Part shown: piece after piece, positions 51,304-59,984 of the stretch
Numbering within the stretch: position 1 is the first letter of the stretch
How the letters are laid out: the number at the start of each line of letters is the position of its first letter
NCBI RefSeq assembly: GCF_016907815.1
Contig: NZ_JAFBCQ010000001.1
Location: 3,286,001-3,350,000 of the forward strand
Direction: 5' to 3'
Length of the DNA stretch: 64,000 bases
Source of the DNA: Microbacterium aurum
GTDB taxonomy: Bacteria > Actinomycetota > Actinomycetes > Actinomycetales > Microbacteriaceae
Made by a program: the position numbers and the translations under genes
The notes under the pieces: generated by a model
What the model saw: only the letters and a program-made list of their open reading frames with translations
Databases searched by the model: none
What the model was told of the DNA's origin: nothing

Positions 51304-53310
51304 ATGACGACACCCACCGCGCCCCGTTACGCCGGGCTCGACGGCCTGCGCGCCGTCGCCGTGCTGCTGGTCGTGATCTACCACCTGTTCCCGGCGTGGT
51401 TCCTGCACAGCGGCTTCGTAGGCGTCGACGTCTTCTTCGTCATCTCGGGGTTCCTCATCACGTCGCTCCTGCTGCGGGAGCGCGCGGCCACGGGGCGCAT
51501 CGCGCTGCGCGCGTTCTGGACCCGCCGCGCGCGGCGGCTGCTGCCCGCGCTCGCTTTCGTGGTGACGGTGAGCGCCACGCTCGCGTGGGTGATCGGCGGC
51601 GACGTGCTCGTGGGCCTCGGCCGACAGGTGCTCGGCGCGGCGACGTTCTCCTACAACTGGACCTCGATCGGCGCAGGCGCCAGCTACTTCGGCAGCGCCG
51701 AGCCCGAGCTGCTGCGCAACCTCTGGTCCCTCGCCGTCGAGGAGCAGTTCTACGTCCTCTGGCCGCTGCTGCTGCCCGTGCTCCTCCTCGTGCGGAGGCC
51801 CTGGCTGCGCGCCCTGGTCGCTCTCGCGCTGGCCGCGGCATCCGCCCTCTGGGGCTTCGCCGTCGCGGGCGACGCGCTGACGCGGGCGTACTACGGCACC
51901 GACACGCACGCCTTCGGCCTGCTGATCGGCGTGGCCCTCGCCGTCGGCACGGGCGCGGGAGGACGGCGCCCCGCGACGGGATGGACCCGGGTCGGGATGC
52001 CGGTGGCCGGCGCCCTGGCGCTCGTCGCCCTCGTCGCGGTCGCGTCGGTCCCCGGCGGCGCCGACCTGTACCCCGCCATCCCGCTGGCGGCGTCGCTCCT
52101 CACCGCGGTCGTCATCGCCGCGGCGACCGCGCCCGGCGCGTGGCTCGGCCGCGCCCTGGACGTCGCGCCGCTGCGCTGGATCGGCGAACGGTCGTACGGC
52201 ATCTACCTGTGGCACTGGCCGCTCGTCGTGCTGGTGACGCTCGCGGCCACCGGCGCGTTCGTCGACACCGCGATCCCCGTGGCCGCGGGCCTCGCCGCGG
52301 GCGTGCTCACCCTCGCGCTGTCCGCCGTGTCCTACCGGATGCTGGAGCAGCCCATCCGCCGGCTCGGCTTCGCCGGCGCCGGGCGCGCGGTCATGGCCCG
52401 GCTGCGCTCCACGCCGGTGCGCCGTTTCGGCGCGATCGCCTCGCTCACCGCGGGCCTGCTCGTCGTGGGCGGGACCACCGCCGCGGTCGCCGCCGCACCG
52501 GCCGTCTCTTCGAGCGAGGCCGTCGTCGAAGCCGGCCGTCAGGCGCTGACCGCGGCATCCGTCGCCCCGGCGCCCCCGCCCGGAGAGGGCGCGACCGGCA
52601 CGACCCCGCCGCCGGATGCCGCCGCCACGGAAGCGGCCGGAGCGGGCGCCACGGGCACTCCCGGTCCGGAGGGCGTGGGGGGCGCCGACGCGGCCGCCAC
52701 GGACGGCCTGAGCGTCCCCGATGCGGACGGTCGGCCCCGTCCCCCCGCACCCGCTGCCGTCGACGGCACCCGTGTCACGGCGGTCGGCGACTCCGTCATG
52801 CTCGCCTCCGCCGCCGGGCTCCTCGCCCGCCTGCCCGGCGTCCAGATCGATGCCGAGGTGTCGCGGTCGATGTGGGCGGGCGACACGATCGTCCAGCAGC
52901 TCGCGGCGCAGGGTGCACTGCGGGAGTACGTCGTCGTGGGCCTCGGGACGAACGGCCCCGTCGATGCGCAGGCGCTGCAGCAGATCTACGACGCGATCGG
53001 CCGCGACCGCACGCTCGTGCTCGTGAACGCCGCAGCGCCGCGCGACTGGATCCCCGGCGTCAACAGCGACCTCGCCGCCTTCGCCGCCACCCACCCCGGC
53101 GTCGTCGTCGCGGACTGGGCACAGGCCATCGCCCCGCACCCCGACATGCTCGCCGGCGACCGCATCCACCCCGGCCCCCAGGGCGGTGGCGTCTACGCCG
53201 ACACCGTCGCCGCCGCGATCGACAGCGTCGCCAATCAGCGCGCCGAGGTCCGATACCAGGTCGAGCTCATCCGCTGGGCGGCCGACGAGGCGCTGCGCGC
53301 TGCCGGCTGA
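51304..53310 (+). CDS. OatA-like acyltransferase with C-terminal SGNH domain
   Basis: A 668-residue membrane enzyme. The N-terminal acyltransferase-3 domain has about ten or eleven helices (YAGLDGLRAVAVLLVVIYH at the start, then FFVISGFLI and WSLAVEEQFYVLWP). A Pro/Ala/Gly-rich linker (about 415-485) leads to an extracytoplasmic SGNH domain: VGDSVML (Ser near 493), GLGTNG, and DRIHPGPQG (Asp-His near 618). This fusion O-acetylates peptidoglycan or surface glycans in OatA and relatives. ATG 51304 gives the usual N-terminus, although no good ribosome site is seen. Confidence 0.92.
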   Translation: MTTPTAPRYAGLDGLRAVAVLLVVIYHLFPAWFLHSGFVGVDVFFVISGFLITSLLLRERAATGRIALRAFWTRRARRLLPALAFVVTVSATLAWVIGGDVLVGLGRQVLGAATFSYNWTSIGAGASYFGSAEPELLRNLWSLAVEEQFYVLWPLLLPVLLLVRRPWLRALVALALAAASALWGFAVAGDALTRAYYGTDTHAFGLLIGVALAVGTGAGGRRPATGWTRVGMPVAGALALVALVAVASVPGGADLYPAIPLAASLLTAVVIAAATAPGAWLGRALDVAPLRWIGERSYGIYLWHWPLVVLVTLAATGAFVDTAIPVAAGLAAGVLTLALSAVSYRMLEQPIRRLGFAGAGRAVMARLRSTPVRRFGAIASLTAGLLVVGGTTAAVAAAPAVSSSEAVVEAGRQALTAASVAPAPPPGEGATGTTPPPDAAATEAAGAGATGTPGPEGVGGADAAATDGLSVPDADGRPRPPAPAAVDGTRVTAVGDSVMLASAAGLLARLPGVQIDAEVSRSMWAGDTIVQQLAAQGALREYVVVGLGTNGPVDAQALQQIYDAIGRDRTLVLVNAAAPRDWIPGVNSDLAAFAATHPGVVVADWAQAIAPHPDMLAGDRIHPGPQGGGVYADTVAAAIDSVANQRAEVRYQVELIRWAADEALRAAG

Positions 53311-53325
53311 CCCCTCCGGCTCGCG

Positions 53326-54408
53326 TCAGATCTTCTTCACGAGAGCCACCGACCGCTCCGTCGCGACGAAGCCCAGCCGCTCGTAGAGCGTGTTCGCTCC
53401 CGTGGGGCTCGCGGTGTCCACGTCGAGCACGGCCTTCGCCAGCCCGGCGTCAGCGATCGCCTGCAGCGCGCCCGAGATCACGAGCGGAGCGAGCCCTCGC
53501 CGGCGGTGCTCTCGTACGACGCCGATGAGATCGATGTACGCGTGGGAGGCGCCGAGCGTCGCCCAGTCGTCCTCGTTGACCGAGACGAGGCAGAACGCCG
53601 CGATCGCCCCGTCCGCGTCGACCACGAGCCGCGACAGGTCGGGGCAGAAGAACTCGCCGCCGACGAACTTCGCCCAGGTCTCCGGCTGGCTGTCGAGGCT
53701 CCCCCAGTGGTCACGGAACGCGTCGTTGCGCGCCTGCCGGGCGTCGTCGTCACGATCATGCGTGTACGGCACGACGCACATGCCCGCCGGCGGGGTCAGG
53801 GCACCGACCGGCTCGGACTGGTCCCGCACCATAGACGAGAACCAGCGCTCCGCGCGGAAGCCGAGCCCCTCCGCGATGCGCCGGCTGCCGAGGTCCGTCT
53901 CCTCGGCGTACGACTTCACCTCGGCCGACCACGTCGTGTCGGCCGTGTCGGCCACTGCACTCGCGGCCTCCGCCAGCTGCTGCAGCGCGCGCGACAGCTG
54001 CCAGCCGTAGACCCGCGCGCCGATGCCGTGCCGCCGCAACGCCGGTACGACCGCGCCGCCGAGGTTCACGGTGAGTTTGCCCTGGCGGGACGGATGCAGG
54101 AACGCGCTCCCGAACGCGACCGGCTCGCCGTCGACGCCGAACCCGATGATCGTGTCGCGGGTGTGGTCGATGTGCGGCAGGTCGAACGTATCGGCGACCT
54201 CTTCCCGCGGCGTTGTCCACGTCGGGTGGTCGACCCGGTCGGCGGCGGCGAGCACGCCGTGGATCGCGTCGACGTCGTCGGGCGTCGCCATCCGCCACAC
54301 CGGCACGTCGCCCGTGGGAGGAAGAAGCGGAAGTTCTCCGGTCGCGGCTCCCGCGGCATCCGCCCCTCGCGCCGCAGTGATCCGCTCGATCAGGCTCGTC
54401 TCAGTCAC
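53326..54408 (-). CDS. Tandem GNAT-fold N-acetyltransferase
   Basis: A 360-residue protein with two GNAT domains. The first (about 25-190) has VNLGGAVVPALRRHGIGARV; the second (about 200-360) has IDLIGVVREHRRRGLAPLV, a good acetyl-CoA-binding loop (R/Q-x-x-G-x-A/G), and ends in NTLYERLGFVATERS. The layout resembles MshD-like tandem acetyltransferases, but I see no specific evidence for mycothiol synthesis. TACAGT six bases before GTG 54408 sets the start. Confidence 0.87.
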   Translation of the reverse strand: MTETSLIERITAARGADAAGAATGELPLLPPTGDVPVWRMATPDDVDAIHGVLAAADRVDHPTWTTPREEVADTFDLPHIDHTRDTIIGFGVDGEPVAFGSAFLHPSRQGKLTVNLGGAVVPALRRHGIGARVYGWQLSRALQQLAEAASAVADTADTTWSAEVKSYAEETDLGSRRIAEGLGFRAERWFSSMVRDQSEPVGALTPPAGMCVVPYTHDRDDDARQARNDAFRDHWGSLDSQPETWAKFVGGEFFCPDLSRLVVDADGAIAAFCLVSVNEDDWATLGASHAYIDLIGVVREHRRRGLAPLVISGALQAIADAGLAKAVLDVDTASPTGANTLYERLGFVATERSVALVKKI

Positions 54409-54497
54409 CTCGCCACTGTAGCCGGGTCGCCGCGCCCCGATCGCCCGCCCGGCGCCGGGTCGCCCCCGCCCCCACCCTCGCCCGGGCATGCGAAAGA

Positions 54498-54532
54498 CCC
54501 GCACCCGCTGTCGATGACAGCGTGGGTGCGGG
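54498..54532 (-). terminator. Terminator after rplQ
   Basis: CCCGCACCC and GGGTGCGGG plus an inner stem GCTGTC/GACAGC form a 15-bp hairpin with a three-base loop and a two-base bulge. On the minus strand it is followed by TCTTTCGC. It closes the alpha ribosomal operon. Confidence 0.8.
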
Positions 54533-54554
54533 CCTCTCGCGTTCGGCGGGTGCC

Positions 54555-55163
54555 TTACTTCTCGACGGCGTCCTCGGCCGCAGCCTCGGCGGCCGCACCC
54601 TCCTCCTGCGACTCGGCGCCGGCCTCGGCACCGGAGTCCGCAGCGGCGACCTCGTCGGCAGCATCCTGAGTCTCGTCGGCCTCGGCGACGGCCTCGGTGG
54701 CCTTCTCCTCGGCCTCGTCCGCGGCGGGAGCCGCCGCGGCGGCCGGAGCCGACTTCCCTTCGACAGGCTCAGGACGGCGCTTCGCACTCTTGGGCTTCGG
54801 GTTCACCGGCTCGAGAACGAGCTCGATGACAGCCATGGGCGCGTTGTCACCCTTGCGGTTGCCGACCTTCGTGATGCGGGTGTAGCCGCCCTCACGCTCG
54901 GCGACCAGCGGCGCGATCTCCGCGAACAGGACGTGCACGACTTCCTTGTCACCGATGACCGACAGCACCCGGCGACGGGCGTGCAGGTCGCCGCGCTTGG
55001 CGAAGGTGATGAGGCGCTCGGCGAGCGGACGCAGGCGCTTGGCCTTGGTCTCGGTCGTCGTGATCGAGCGGTGCGTGAACAGCGCCGCGGCGAGGTTCGC
55101 GAGCAGCAGACGCTCGTGGGCGGGACCGCCTCCGAGGCGGGGACCCTTGGTGGGCTTGGGCAT
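54555..55163 (-). CDS. rplQ: 50S ribosomal protein L17 with repeat-bearing acidic tail
   Basis: A 202-residue L17. The first 118 residues are the usual protein ([20 protein letters not shown], ending VIELVLEP). An Ala/Glu/Asp-rich tail of about 80 residues follows, as in some actinobacteria. At the junction the peptide [10 protein letters not shown] is encoded by CCTGAGCCTGTCGAAGG, a sequence recognisable as an interspersed bacterial repeat, so repeat DNA has been absorbed into the tail. It ends the rpsM-rpsK-rpoA-rplQ operon. Confidence 0.96.
   Translation of the reverse strand: MPKPTKGPRLGGGPAHERLLLANLAAALFTHRSITTTETKAKRLRPLAERLITFAKRGDLHARRRVLSVIGDKEVVHVLFAEIAPLVAEREGGYTRITKVGNRKGDNAPMAVIELVLEPVNPKPKSAKRRPEPVEGKSAPAAAAAPAADEAEEKATEAVAEADETQDAADEVAAADSGAEAGAESQEEGAAAEAAAEDAVEK
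54756..54777 (+). repeat. Interspersed repeat word inside rplQ
   Basis: CCTTCGACAGGCTCAGG is read in frame on the minus strand as part of RPEPVEG. The same word, slightly altered, opens the adk gene at 61423-61440. Confidence 0.6.
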
Positions 55164-55210
55164 ATCAGTTACTCCAGGTGGAAAGTGTCACAGAACCGGC
55201 GCGAGCCGGA

Positions 55211-56200
55211 TCAGATGGTCTCGTCGTCGTAGCCGCCGTAGAAGTGGGCGCCGTCGAACCCGGGCACCGAGTCCTTCAGCGACAGGCCCAGCGAGATGAG
55301 CTTGTCGCGCACCTCGTCGACCGACTTCTGACCGAAGTTGCGGATGTTCATCAGCTGCGTCTCGCTCAGGGCGACGAGCTCGGACACCGTGTTGATGCCC
55401 TCGCGCTTGAGGCAGTTGTAGGAGCGGACCGACAGGTCGAGGTCCTCGATGGGCATCGACAGCTCGCCCGAGACGACCTCGGCGACCGGCGCGGGGCCGA
55501 TCTCGATGCCCTCGGCCTCGACGTTCAGCTCGCGGGCGAGACCGAACAGCTCGGTCAGCGTGCGACCGGCCGACGCGACAGCGTCGCGCGGGGTGATCGA
55601 GGGCTTGGCCTCGACGTCGAGCACGAGCTTGTCGAAGTCGGTGCGCTCACCGGCACGCGTCGCGTCGACCCGGTACGACACCTTCAGCACGGGCGAGTAG
55701 ATCGAGTCGACCGGGATCTGACCGGCCTCGGCGTACTCGTTGCGGTTCTGCGTGGCCGAGACGTAGCCGCGGCCGCGCTCGATCGTGAGCTCCAGCTCGA
55801 AGCGGGCCGCGTCGTTGAGCGTCGCGATGACGAGCTCGGGGTTGTGCACCTCGACACCGGCGGGAGCGGAGATGTCGGCGGCGGTGACCTCACCGGCGCC
55901 GGTCTTGCGCAGGTACGCCGTGATGGGCTCGTCGCGCTCGGACGAGACCACGAGCTGCTTGATGTTGAGGATGATCTCGGTGACATCCTCCTTCACGCCC
56001 GGGATGGTGCTGAACTCGTGCAGCACGCCGTCGATGCGGATGCTGGTGACCGCCGCTCCCGGGATCGAGGAGAGCAGGCTGCGCCGCAGGGCGTTGCCGA
56101 TCGTGTAGCCGAAGCCGGGCTCCAGCGGCTCGATGATGAACCGGCTGCGGAATTCGCCGATCTTCTCCTCGGTCAGAGTGGGACGCTGTGCAATGAGCAC
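55211..56200 (-). CDS. rpoA: RNA polymerase alpha subunit
   Basis: A 329-residue RpoA with an intact N-terminal dimerisation domain ([20 protein letters not shown]) and a C-terminal UP-element/activator-binding domain ([20 protein letters not shown] and [13 protein letters not shown]). Length and order are normal. It lies between rpsK and rplQ. Confidence 0.98.
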   Translation of the reverse strand: MLIAQRPTLTEEKIGEFRSRFIIEPLEPGFGYTIGNALRRSLLSSIPGAAVTSIRIDGVLHEFSTIPGVKEDVTEIILNIKQLVVSSERDEPITAYLRKTGAGEVTAADISAPAGVEVHNPELVIATLNDAARFELELTIERGRGYVSATQNRNEYAEAGQIPVDSIYSPVLKVSYRVDATRAGERTDFDKLVLDVEAKPSITPRDAVASAGRTLTELFGLARELNVEAEGIEIGPAPVAEVVSGELSMPIEDLDLSVRSYNCLKREGINTVSELVALSETQLMNIRNFGQKSVDEVRDKLISLGLSLKDSVPGFDGAHFYGGYDDETI

Positions 56201-56316
56201 TATGTGTTCCTTTCCGTCACGTGCCCGCTATATGACACGTGCGATTAGCAAGAGATTTTGAGTTGTGTAAAGACGAACCGGACGGATGCCGCGACACGCG
56301 GCATCCGTCGGCGGGA

Positions 56317-56715
56317 TCAGACGCGGCGGCGCTTGGGGGGACGGCAGCCGTTGTGCGCCTGCGGGGTGACGTCCGAGATCGAACCCACCTCGAGGCCGGC
56401 GGCCTGCAGCGAACGGATCGCGGTCTCGCGGCCCGAGCCCGGGCCCTTCACGAAGACGTCGACCTTCTTGACGCCGTGCTCGGCGGCCTGACGGGCGGCC
56501 GACTCGGCCGCCATGCCGGCGGCGTACGGCGTCGACTTGCGCGAGCCCTTGAAGCCCACGCCACCCGAGGACGCCCAGCTGATGACGGCGCCCGACGGGT
56601 CGGTGATCGAGACGATCGTGTTGTTGAACGTCGACTTGATATGGGCCTGGCCCAGCGCGATGTTCTTCTTCTCCTTGCGGCGCGGCTTGCGCGCGGCGGT
56701 CTTGGCCTGTGCCAT
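56317..56715 (-). CDS. rpsK: 30S ribosomal protein S11
   Basis: A 132-residue S11 with the conserved [20 protein letters not shown] and the C-terminal [18 protein letters not shown]. It lies on the platform of the small subunit. It follows rpsM by 40 bases. No rpsD gene lies next to it, as is common in this family of bacteria. Confidence 0.98.
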   Translation of the reverse strand: MAQAKTAARKPRRKEKKNIALGQAHIKSTFNNTIVSITDPSGAVISWASSGGVGFKGSRKSTPYAAGMAAESAARQAAEHGVKKVDVFVKGPGSGRETAIRSLQAAGLEVGSISDVTPQAHNGCRPPKRRRV

Positions 56716-56755
56716 GAGTCTGTTCTCCTAAACCTGTGAACCCGGGGGCCGCGCC

Positions 56756-57130
56756 TTAGCGCGCCTTCTTCTTGCCGGCGACGGTGCGCTTGGGGCCCTT
56801 GCGGGTACGCGCGTTGGTCTTCGTGCGCTGACCGCGCACCGGAAGGCCGCGGCGGTGGCGCAGACCTTCGTACGAGCCGATCTCGACCTTGCGGCGGATG
56901 TCGGCGGCGACCTCGCGGCGCAGGTCACCCTCCACCTTGTAGTTGCCTTCGATGTAGTCGCGCAGCGCGATCAGCTGGTCGTCCGAGAGGTCCTTGACGC
57001 GGATCGACTCGTCGATCTCGGTGGCCTTGAGGATCTCGACCGAACGGGTACGGCCGATGCCGTAGATGTAGGTGAGGGCGATCACCACGCGCTTGTCGCG
57101 CGGGATGTCAACGCCGGCAAGACGTGCCAT
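56756..57130 (-). CDS. rpsM: 30S ribosomal protein S13
   Basis: A 124-residue S13 with [19 protein letters not shown] at the N-terminus and the basic tail [13 protein letters not shown]. It is at the head of the small-subunit part of the alpha operon. A 219-base gap with repeat-like sequence separates it from rpmJ. Confidence 0.98.
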   Translation of the reverse strand: MARLAGVDIPRDKRVVIALTYIYGIGRTRSVEILKATEIDESIRVKDLSDDQLIALRDYIEGNYKVEGDLRREVAADIRRKVEIGSYEGLRHRRGLPVRGQRTKTNARTRKGPKRTVAGKKKAR

Positions 57131-57349
57131 GCGGTTTCTCCTAGGAGTACGTGGAGGTGTGGAGCAGGATCGGTGCCCGGGCCTCCACCCGGGGTGTCCC
57201 CCACCGCAGTGGGATCTGATCCTGCCTGTATGTATTGAGTTGTGGGCTTGCGGAGGTTTCGGCTTACTCGCGAGGTTTCGGCTCGCTTCGCTCGCTCAAC
57301 CTTGACGTTCGCGGCTCAACGCTCCTACGTCGCATTGAGCCGACTCACG
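57131..57349. other. Gap between rpmJ and rpsM with repeat-like DNA
   Basis: GAGGTTTCGGCTTACTCGC and GAGGTTTCGGCTCGCTTCG occur in direct succession near 57256-57290, then GCTCGCTCAAC and AACGCTCCTACGTCGCATTGAGCC-type inverted words. The area resembles the interspersed repeat found in ugd, in a diverged form. No gene is seen. Confidence 0.5.
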
Positions 57350-57466
57350 TCAACCCTGGCGCTGCTTGTGGCGCGGGTTGGACTTGCAGATGACCATCAC
57401 GCGGCCGTGGCGGCGGATGACCTTGCAGTGGTCGCAGATGGGCTTGACGGAGGGGTTGACCTTCAT
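57350..57466 (-). CDS. rpmJ: 50S ribosomal protein L36
   Basis: A 38-residue L36 starting [17 protein letters not shown]. The zinc ribbon is complete (Cys11, Cys14, Cys27, His33), so this is the zinc-binding form. It lies between infA and rpsM. Confidence 0.97.
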   Translation of the reverse strand: MKVNPSVKPICDHCKVIRRHGRVMVICKSNPRHKQRQG

Positions 57467-57528
57467 GATGTTCTTTCGCTGTCTTCACCGGGCAGGCCGA
57501 AGCCTGGGGTGTTACTTCTCGACCGGTC

Positions 57529-57750
57529 TCAGCGGTAGCGGTAGACGATGCGACCCCGGGTGAGGTCGTAGGGCGAGAGCTCCACGACGACACGGTCCTC
57601 GGGGATGATGCGGATGTAGTTCTGCCGCATCTTGCCGGAGATCGTCGCGAGGACCTTGTGTCCGTTGCTCAGCTCAACGCGGAACATCGCGTTGGGCAGC
57701 GCCTCGGAGATCACGCCCTCGATCTCGATGACTCCGTCTTTCTTCGCCAT
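57529..57750 (-). CDS. infA: Translation initiation factor IF-1
   Basis: A 73-residue IF-1 ([19 protein letters not shown] through [15 protein letters not shown]), an OB-fold factor that occupies the A site during initiation. ATG 57750 is the normal start; the frame is open upstream. A good promoter lies about 95 bases upstream. Confidence 0.98.
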   Translation of the reverse strand: MAKKDGVIEIEGVISEALPNAMFRVELSNGHKVLATISGKMRQNYIRIIPEDRVVVELSPYDLTRGRIVYRYR

Positions 57751-57842
57751 ACGCTCGCTTACGCTCGGCAGACCGGTCGGTCTGCGGTGGATGGGTTGTG
57801 GTGCGGCGACACGCCAATGAAGGCGCAAGGCACCAAAGATCC

Positions 57843-57871
57843 AGTGTACGTGATAGGTGCGCGTCCGGCAA
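57843..57871 (-). promoter_or_regulatory. Promoter of infA-rpmJ-rpsM-rpsK-rpoA-rplQ
   Basis: On the minus strand, -35 TTGCCG (57866-57871) and -10 TACACT (57843-57848) are 17 bases apart. CTTTGGTGC begins four bases after the -10, identical in word and position to the rplM promoter. A second shared word, TTGGCGTGT/CTGGCGTGT, follows in both leaders. Confidence 0.75.
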
Positions 57872-57930
57872 ACCGCCGGCATCCGCCCCGCCCGTGCGGA
57901 CGGGCGCCGTCCTACTGGAAGAGCCCCGTC

Positions 57931-58617
57931 TTACTGGAAGAGTGTCGCGAACTGCCCCTCGGCGGGGATCGTCGAGTTCGCGATGACCTCGCCGTTGACG
58001 GCGAGGGTCGGCGTGCCGATGCCGCTGGACCCCGGCTGCACGGGCGTCTTCTGCGTCATCGCGCTGACGAACTGCGTGTAGGTGCCATCGGTGACGCACG
58101 AGTCGATGCCCGTGACGCCGACGCTGGCGGCGATCTCGATGATCTCCGCGTCGGTGAGGCCGGTGGAGTTCTCTTCGGGCTGCTTCGCGAACATGGCCTG
58201 CATGAAGGGCACCGCGGCATCCGGGTCAGCCTCGGCGACGCAGTACATCGCGTTCGCGGCACGCGTGGAGAACTCGGTGCCCTGCGAGTAGCGGTCGAGG
58301 ATCGCGATCGGGTGGATGTTGAGGGTGATGGTGCCGTCGCCCACGAGGTCGAGGATCTCGTCGCCGTACGTCTGCTCGAACGAGTTGCAGATGGGGCACA
58401 TGAAGTCGATGTAAGTGTCGAGCGTCTGCTCGCCAGCGCCCACGACGACGGCGCCCGTCTCCTGGTCGATGCCCGAGCCGCTGGGCGCTGTCCCCGGGTC
58501 GGTCGCGGCGTTGTTCATCCAGACCACGAGTCCGATCACGAGGGCGATGACGACGACGACCGCCACGCTCACCCAGATCGCGAACCAGTTCGTCTTGCCC
58601 GCCGCTGCCTGTGCCAT
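57931..58617 (-). CDS. Membrane-anchored DsbA-like thiol oxidoreductase
   Basis: A 228-residue protein with one N-terminal membrane anchor (about 11-34) and an extracytoplasmic thioredoxin-fold domain with active site Cys74-Pro-Ile-Cys77 (DFMCPICNSFE) and the cis-Pro loop GIGTPTLAVNG. It should oxidise or isomerise disulfides in exported proteins. A short direct repeat (ACTGGAAGAG at 57916 and 57933) spans the 3' end, one copy encoding the last codons. It sits upstream of infA on the same strand but with its own spacing. Confidence 0.92.
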   Translation of the reverse strand: MAQAAAGKTNWFAIWVSVAVVVVIALVIGLVVWMNNAATDPGTAPSGSGIDQETGAVVVGAGEQTLDTYIDFMCPICNSFEQTYGDEILDLVGDGTITLNIHPIAILDRYSQGTEFSTRAANAMYCVAEADPDAAVPFMQAMFAKQPEENSTGLTDAEIIEIAASVGVTGIDSCVTDGTYTQFVSAMTQKTPVQPGSSGIGTPTLAVNGEVIANSTIPAEGQFATLFQ

Positions 58618-58904
58618 TGCCCGCGCCTCTCTGGCCCCGGCATCCGCCCGCGCCGTCTTCTATCTTCCCCCATCCGCGCCTATGCATTCCCCGTGAGCCC
58701 TTCCCCCGCGCCCGCCCGCGCGGTACGGATTCTCGCGAGACGGCACATTCGTGGCGAGACGGCATACGACACACCCCGTCTCGCCACAGATGCGCCGTCT
58801 CGCGCCGGAGCATCGCCTCCCCCACAACGCCCGAGGTGGCGAAGTTGTCCACGGTTGCGCTGTGACCCGCCCCACGACGCGCGTCGGATATCCACACTGG
58901 CGGC
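58618..58904. other. Divergent intergenic region with palindrome F1
   Basis: Contains the 69-base nested palindrome and the -10 (CACACT, 58893-58898) of the DUF559-type gene. Nothing else is recognised. Confidence 0.55.
58735..58803. repeat. 69-base nested palindrome, upstream copy
   Basis: Outer arms GCGAGACGGC (58735-58744) and GCCGTCTCGC (58794-58803) and inner arms GGCGAGACGG (58753-58762) and CCGTCTCGCC (58777-58786) are all exact. A second copy of the same length lies downstream of the gene. Confidence 0.9.
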
Positions 58905-59876
58905 ATGCCCCTTCTGCTCCGCGATCGCGCCCAGCTCATCACGCCCACGACGCTGCTCACGGCGCGCGATGCCGCGGCTGCGGGCATACGGCCCACGCAT
59001 CGCACGCACCATCGGGTGCGCGCCGGCGTATGGACCCCGCTCGCGCACTGGCAGTCGCTGGCTCCGTGGGAGCGCTACGCCGCCCGCGTGCACGCTTACT
59101 TGCGCATCTGCCCGGACGCGATCTTGTGCCTCGAGTCCGCCGCGGTGATCCACGGCATCCCGCTGTTCGGTGAGGCTCGCGACATCCACGTCTACGATCC
59201 CAGCGCGACGAAGTCGACGCGTTTCGGCGACGTCGTCGTGCACGCCAGCGCCGATGCCCGCGACGTCGTCACTGTCGGGGGCATTCTCGTGACGAGCATG
59301 GTCGACACGGTCGTCGACCTGGCGCGCGTGCTGCCGCCGGCGCAGGCGCTGACCGTGGCGGATGCCGCGGTGTCCCCCGTGCAGGGTGGTGTTCTCCGCC
59401 TGGAGCAGCTCCGCGACCGCGCCGCCGGTCAGATCAACTCCCGGGGGCGCGCCCGCCTCCGCTGGGTGTGGGACCGCGTGAACGGCGTCGCGGAGTCACC
59501 GGCCGAAGTCGTCAGCCGCGCTGTCATCGAATGGACCGGATTCGAAGAACCGGTGCAACAGCCGGTCTTCCACTACGAAGGCCACGCCGACCGCACGGAC
59601 TTCGGGTTCCGTTCCAACCGGGCCCTGTGCGAAGCCGACGGATGGGGCAAGTACGACCTCGATGATCCCGCGCGGGCCGAAGCGCACCTCCGCAACGAGA
59701 AGACGCGCGAGGATCGCCTGCGCCGCCACGGTCATCCGTTCGGGCGATGGGATGGCGCCGGCGCAACGAAGGTGACGCCGCTGGTGCGTGCGCTGCAGGC
59801 GACGGGGCTCCGCCCGTGCCACCCGGAGCAGCCCGCCATGCTCGCCACGCTGCGCCGCAGCCCGCGCACGCTGTAG
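58905..59876 (+). CDS. DUF559-type endonuclease-like protein with wHTH N-terminus, paralogue
   Basis: A 323-residue paralogue of the protein at 34098. The N-terminal part is AbiEi-like (RVRAGVWTPLAHW, CLESAAVIHGIPLF). The C-terminal part shows nuclease-like blocks: AESPAEVVSRAVI, RTDFGFRS, CEADGWGKYD and NEKTREDRLRRHGHPFGRW, an arrangement of acidic residues and Lys that fits a PD-(D/E)XK or Vsr-type site. CACACT lies six bases before ATG 58905. The gene is bracketed by two copies of a 69-base nested palindrome. Function is unknown; nuclease activity is inferred from motif pattern only. Confidence 0.8.
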   Translation: MPLLLRDRAQLITPTTLLTARDAAAAGIRPTHRTHHRVRAGVWTPLAHWQSLAPWERYAARVHAYLRICPDAILCLESAAVIHGIPLFGEARDIHVYDPSATKSTRFGDVVVHASADARDVVTVGGILVTSMVDTVVDLARVLPPAQALTVADAAVSPVQGGVLRLEQLRDRAAGQINSRGRARLRWVWDRVNGVAESPAEVVSRAVIEWTGFEEPVQQPVFHYEGHADRTDFGFRSNRALCEADGWGKYDLDDPARAEAHLRNEKTREDRLRRHGHPFGRWDGAGATKVTPLVRALQATGLRPCHPEQPAMLATLRRSPRTL

Positions 59877-59888
59877 CGCGCCGACCCG

Positions 59889-59957
59889 GCGAGACGGCAG
59901 ATCCGTGGCGAGACGGCATGCGTCGCGTGCCGTCTCGGCACGGATACCCCGTCTCGC
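59889..59957. repeat. 69-base nested palindrome, downstream copy
   Basis: Outer arms GCGAGACGG (59889-59897) and CCGTCTCGC (59949-59957), inner arms GAGACGGCA and TGCCGTCTC. It starts 12 bases after the stop of the DUF559-type gene and has the same total length as the upstream copy. Confidence 0.9.
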
Positions 59958-59984
59958 GGAAAGGGCGCCCGCGGCGCGCGGGGG

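Noticed and set aside
51160..53169. A 669-codon open frame on the minus strand
   Set aside because: Antisense to the OatA-like acyltransferase, which has clear catalytic motifs.
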